Shown here piece by piece: positions 60,404-64,000 of a DNA stretch of 64,000 nucleotides. Origin of the DNA: Clostridiales bacterium (lineage in GTDB: Bacteria > Bacillota > Clostridia > Oscillospirales > Oscillospiraceae); assembly GCA_029265975.1 (NCBI GenBank), contig JAJUGN010000002.1:24089-88088 (forward strand), given 5' to 3'. Numbering within the stretch: the stretch's first letter is position 1; each line of letters opens with the position of its first letter. Made by a program: the position numbers and the translations under genes. A model generated the notes under the pieces. The model was not told the DNA's origin, did not search any database, and was given only the letters and a program-made list of their open reading frames with translations.

Positions 60404-61759
60404 ATGCAAAATTCGAAGCTCGATCGTAAGTTTTTGTTATGGGGTGTCGAAAGCGTCGGCGAAGGCTGGATTACTATGATATCCAGCACTTATTTGGCAA
60501 TATTCATGACCGATGTCGCTCTTTTACCCCTCGCCCTAATAAGCGGCGCAATGCTCATCATGAGCATTTGCGATTTCATCTTCGCTTCTTCAGCAGGAGC
60601 TGTAATATCGATGCTGCGCCCCGGCAAATGGGGACGGCTGCGCACATATATTCTTATTTGCCCGCCTCTTACGGTCGTTTTTTACATAATTCATTTTGTC
60701 TCGGTTCCCGGCAGCGCACTGCTTTCCGCCGTAATAATAACCTTCGGCTTTGTGGCCGCAAAACTTTTTCAAAATCTGAGCTATACGGCAAACGTTTCCT
60801 TAATAAACGTAATAGCCAGGAATCAGGAGGAGAAAAACCGCCTCAGCTCCCAGCGCATGATAGGCTCCAACGCCGGCAGAATGCTCGGAAACTACCTCAC
60901 GCCCACGATTGTTGTCGCGCTGGCGGCCTCCTTAAGCGAGAGGCTTTTATATCCGTTGATTGTAATAGGCTCCGGAGTCGTCTATATTGCTACAAATCTG
61001 GTACATTTCAGGCTTTCAAAAGGATTCGAGGAGTTTTCCGAAAACAATCCGGCAGAAAAAGACGGGGACACTCTTTCGCTGAAAGCTGTTTTCAAAGTGC
61101 TTTCCTCAAATTTTCAGCTCCTTGTAACTCTCATAATAGACTTGTCCAGCAACGTGGCGGCGCTTGTGCTGCCCTCCGTCGCCGTATACTATTACAAGTA
61201 TGTGGCGCTTCGCCCCGACCTCACCGCCCTTCATATGCTCGTTATAGGCATCGCGGGGATGTCCGGTTCTCTGCTTGTTAGGATAATAGGTTGCAAAGTC
61301 AAAGATCCGAGAAAATTTCTGCTGGTCGTTTATCCCTTGATTGCCGTTTTTCTGTTTTGCACCAGATTTGTTGCCGGCAGCGTATTATTGTTTATGGCTT
61401 TCAATTTTGTCGTCCACGGCCTGACAGGCACAACCCAGACCTTTGAGCTAAGCCTTTATATGGACAATGTGATATATACGAAATATAAAACCGGAAAGGA
61501 CGCCAACGCCATAATCATGGGGCTCAGCGGAGTTACCGTCAGGCTGGCCAACATACTGAAAAGCGTTTTGATTCCCTTCGCTTTGATGACATCGGGCTAT
61601 GTGGCGGGAAAGGTGACGCCGGCCGTTAAAGCCTCCATCATAAACACTTATAGCATAATACCGGCTATAATCCCCTTGATAGGCTTCATTTTCCTCAAAT
61701 TCTTCTACAAGCTTACAAAAGAAAAAATGGAGGAAATCAAAACAGGCGCAAAAAGCTGA
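60404..61759 (+). CDS. MFS / GPH-family (sugar:cation symporter-like) transporter
   Basis: KFLLWGVESVGEGWITMISSTYLAIFMTDVALLPLALISGAMLIMSICDFIFA; multiple TM segments. Confidence 0.75.
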   Translation: MQNSKLDRKFLLWGVESVGEGWITMISSTYLAIFMTDVALLPLALISGAMLIMSICDFIFASSAGAVISMLRPGKWGRLRTYILICPPLTVVFYIIHFVSVPGSALLSAVIITFGFVAAKLFQNLSYTANVSLINVIARNQEEKNRLSSQRMIGSNAGRMLGNYLTPTIVVALAASLSERLLYPLIVIGSGVVYIATNLVHFRLSKGFEEFSENNPAEKDGDTLSLKAVFKVLSSNFQLLVTLIIDLSSNVAALVLPSVAVYYYKYVALRPDLTALHMLVIGIAGMSGSLLVRIIGCKVKDPRKFLLVVYPLIAVFLFCTRFVAGSVLLFMAFNFVVHGLTGTTQTFELSLYMDNVIYTKYKTGKDANAIIMGLSGVTVRLANILKSVLIPFALMTSGYVAGKVTPAVKASIINTYSIIPAIIPLIGFIFLKFFYKLTKEKMEEIKTGAKS

Positions 61760-62118
61760 GTCATCGGCCTCGCGCCGACCGGATCGCCTTTAGTGCGTCG
61801 GCGGCAGGGGCACAATTCGCCGCCTTGATTACTGCAATTATAGCCGGAACCGAAAAAAAGCGTTTCGGTTTTCTGCTTTACCGCAGCCGCAGAAAGGCTG
61901 TTTTGAAACCGCTAATGTCCTTTTTCCACAGCGCTCCGGGGCGCGTTGCAATTTGTAAGGCGGCTGAGGGCCCGCATTGGGGCGCGCCCTCAGCCGTCTC
62001 TTTTGGCTTCTGGGCTCCTTTATGGCTGCGCCCGGCCAAGTTATAAAATTTGCATGTTTCCATCCGATATATGAATTGGCGCCATCTGTTAAAGCGGGCC
62101 GATTTTAGGGTGGTAGAC

Positions 62119-63231
62119 ATGAAAAATATATTAAGAAAAGCGGTTATCGCGGTTTTTTTCATTATTTCTTTTTCTATCGCAGCCTCAGCCGCAGATTTTG
62201 AATCAGGCTGGGGAAAAGCACTTGAGGTCAGAGATGTCGAGGCTAGGGCTTTTTTGAAAAAGGCCGCGCAAGGAATCTGCGCTCCTGAAGACAGTGACTA
62301 TGAAAAGGTCAGAAAATTGAATGAATATGTCTGCCTGAACGCCGATTACGATTATGGCAACAACGCTTCCGGCATCGCGGACTTCGTGTTTAACGGAAAA
62401 GCCATATGCTCCGGTTACGCTGAGACGCTTGCCTATTTGCTGGACTGCGTGAACGTGAAAAATTTCACGATAACGGCTCATGTATACACCGGCAGCGGTT
62501 CCAAGACGCTGCACATATGGAATGTGGTTTATGTCGACGGAAAGTGGCTGCATGTCGATCCTACATGGAACGATGCTACCAGAAGCTCGGCAAATCCGAA
62601 CGGGAAATATTTTTTAATAAGCGGAGAGGAAATCTTTGCGAACAGGGAAAAATCTTTGCTTGTAAAAACGGAAGACTACGACAATTTTTATAATTTTATC
62701 AGGACGGCCTCGGTATCGTTTAATGCCGGAGAGGCGCTTGATATGAGCAAACACGGAAATCGGGAGTATTCCCGGAGCAACGAGCCCGTGAAAGAAGCTT
62801 TTGGGACTTCCGCCAGTCCTCTTAAAAATATTCAAGCTTTGACTGTCAGGGAAGGCAGGGTGCTGGCGCCGCTGCGCGACATCGCCTTCGCTCTCGGCGG
62901 ATACGTCAGGCAGGAAAGCGGGGGCACGGCAAGCGTCATTCTCGGCACCCGCACCCTGGTCATGAAAAGCGGCGCCCTGGAAGGAACGATAGACGGAGAT
63001 ATCTTTACATTCGACGTCCCTCCCCAGTTGATTGACGGTGTTTTCATGGTTCCCGTGAGGACCGCTTTCGAAAAGCTGGGCGCGAAGGTAACTTACAATG
63101 AAATCACTTCCGAAGTTACCGTCTCCTTTGATCCTCACATGCCCGCAGTCAATTTGCTTTTCCGGCCGGACCGCCTTAAACCGGGGGGGCTCCGCGGCGA
63201 TTGCCGCGGAGCCCCCGAGCTGTCCGTGTAA
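62119..63231 (+). CDS. Secreted transglutaminase-like protein with copper-amine-oxidase-N-like domain
   Basis: KAICSGYAETLAYLLDCVNV...HIWNVVYVDGKWLHVDPTWND; C-terminal GRVLAPLRDIAFALGGYV...VFMVPVRTAFEKLGAKVTYN. Confidence 0.85.
   Translation: MKNILRKAVIAVFFIISFSIAASAADFESGWGKALEVRDVEARAFLKKAAQGICAPEDSDYEKVRKLNEYVCLNADYDYGNNASGIADFVFNGKAICSGYAETLAYLLDCVNVKNFTITAHVYTGSGSKTLHIWNVVYVDGKWLHVDPTWNDATRSSANPNGKYFLISGEEIFANREKSLLVKTEDYDNFYNFIRTASVSFNAGEALDMSKHGNREYSRSNEPVKEAFGTSASPLKNIQALTVREGRVLAPLRDIAFALGGYVRQESGGTASVILGTRTLVMKSGALEGTIDGDIFTFDVPPQLIDGVFMVPVRTAFEKLGAKVTYNEITSEVTVSFDPHMPAVNLLFRPDRLKPGGLRGDCRGAPELSV
63184..63222. terminator. GC-rich terminator hairpin overlapping the end of the 62119 CDS
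   Basis: gggggctccgcggcgattgccgcggagccccc. Confidence 0.65.
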
Positions 63232-63247
63232 TATTTGCATCAGTTTT

Positions 63248-64000
63248 TCAGCCGCCGAACGGGGCGCCTCCGGGTGCGGCGGGCTCGGTATAAGTTCCGT
63301 TTTTCTTGGCGGCGTTGAAATCGTTCGTCGCGGCTTGGAGCTCCGCGACAGCCGCGTCCACCTGGGCCTGCGTCGAGGAGGCGTTGTCGAGCACGTTACG
63401 GGCGCTGTTTATTTTATTTTGGTAGGCCGTTTTTTCAGCAGCTGTTACCCACTGTTCCGAGACGCTCACGTCGCTGCCGTCAACGCTTTCGCGCACGGAA
63501 TTGATGTTCGCGTTCGCCGAATCCAAATCGCTTGACAGCGTCAGCTTGTCAACGACAGTTACTGCGTTGGCGCTCTTTGAGGAAATGTTGCCCGCTTCAT
63601 CCGCCGCATATATGTAGTAGGTTCCCGCAATCAGACCTTTAGTGGATATATGCACATCGCTGTTTGCTGCGGCGACCGGCTGCGCGCAGGCTTTCTTTGC
63701 GCCGGCAGCGGCCTGGATACTCTCCTGCGAAACTGTTGTAACGTCGCTGTGAACAAGATAAATCGTACCCGTCTCGCTGCTTCTCGCAACGGCATATCCG
63801 CCGTCCAGGTTGCCGACTGTCTGAGCCTCCGCAGTCACCACAGGAGGCGTGGTGTCCGCCGCGGCTTCAATCGTTACGGTCAGCGTGGCATCCGCAAGAG
63901 AGCCGTCCAGAGCCTTCGCTATAACCACGACGCTTCCCTCGCTTACCGCCGTAAGCAGGCCGCTTCCGCTTATCGTCGCTATGCTGGTCGCGCTTCCGCC
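63248..64000 (-). CDS. C-terminal part of a surface protein with BIG_2-like and FIVAR-like segments (runs off window end)
   Basis: Frame stays open to 64000: TSIATISGSGLLTAVSEGSVVVIAKALDGSLADATLTVTIE...; C-terminal AVAELQAATNDFNAAKKNG. Confidence 0.8.
   Translation of the reverse strand, partial: GGSATSIATISGSGLLTAVSEGSVVVIAKALDGSLADATLTVTIEAAADTTPPVVTAEAQTVGNLDGGYAVARSSETGTIYLVHSDVTTVSQESIQAAAGAKKACAQPVAAANSDVHISTKGLIAGTYYIYAADEAGNISSKSANAVTVVDKLTLSSDLDSANANINSVRESVDGSDVSVSEQWVTAAEKTAYQNKINSARNVLDNASSTQAQVDAAVAELQAATNDFNAAKKNGTYTEPAAPGGAPFGG

Noticed and set aside
1-64000. tRNA, rRNA, complete prophage or intact IS element
   Set aside because: No tRNA cloverleaf, rRNA core, phage structural gene or transposase recognised by reading; an automated scan (tRNAscan-SE, barrnap, ISfinder) is needed to exclude them fully.

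Overview
The window is GC-rich chromosomal DNA, most likely from an anaerobic spore-forming Bacillota (Clostridia-like): SpoVB-like flippase, YpeB, SLH-domain proteins, GlpP antiterminator. Main contents: a glycerol-3-P oxidation operon (glpP, GlpA-like, FAD oxidoreductase, DUF1667); gltX; ypeB; three separate Opp/Dpp/Nik-type ABC importer operons, one with a fused two-domain ATPase and one ending in a SAM methyltransferase; a DASS transporter; DegV; an NfeD/SPFH pair; a radical SAM gene; and a cobalamin-controlled region (about 30.7-52.9 kb). That region has three B12 riboswitches. One precedes a btuFCD-cobN-chlI-chlD-lipoprotein operon on the minus strand. The other two are near-identical and on the plus strand, upstream of an SseB-like gene and two paralogous 54-aa DUF2292/YezD-like proteins. 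Two large secreted proteins lie in the same region, one of them a ~2050-aa SLH protein with a transcobalamin-like (DUF4430-like) domain. I consider this a candidate Gram-positive surface corrinoid-capture system. The second notable signal is a dispersed 187-bp structured repeat (three full copies of exactly 187 bp and one truncated copy). Each full copy lies between two copies of the local intrinsic-terminator hairpin, and the hairpin sequence differs at every locus, suggesting a non-autonomous mobile element that targets terminators. No rRNA, tRNA, CRISPR array or intact transposase gene was recognised.
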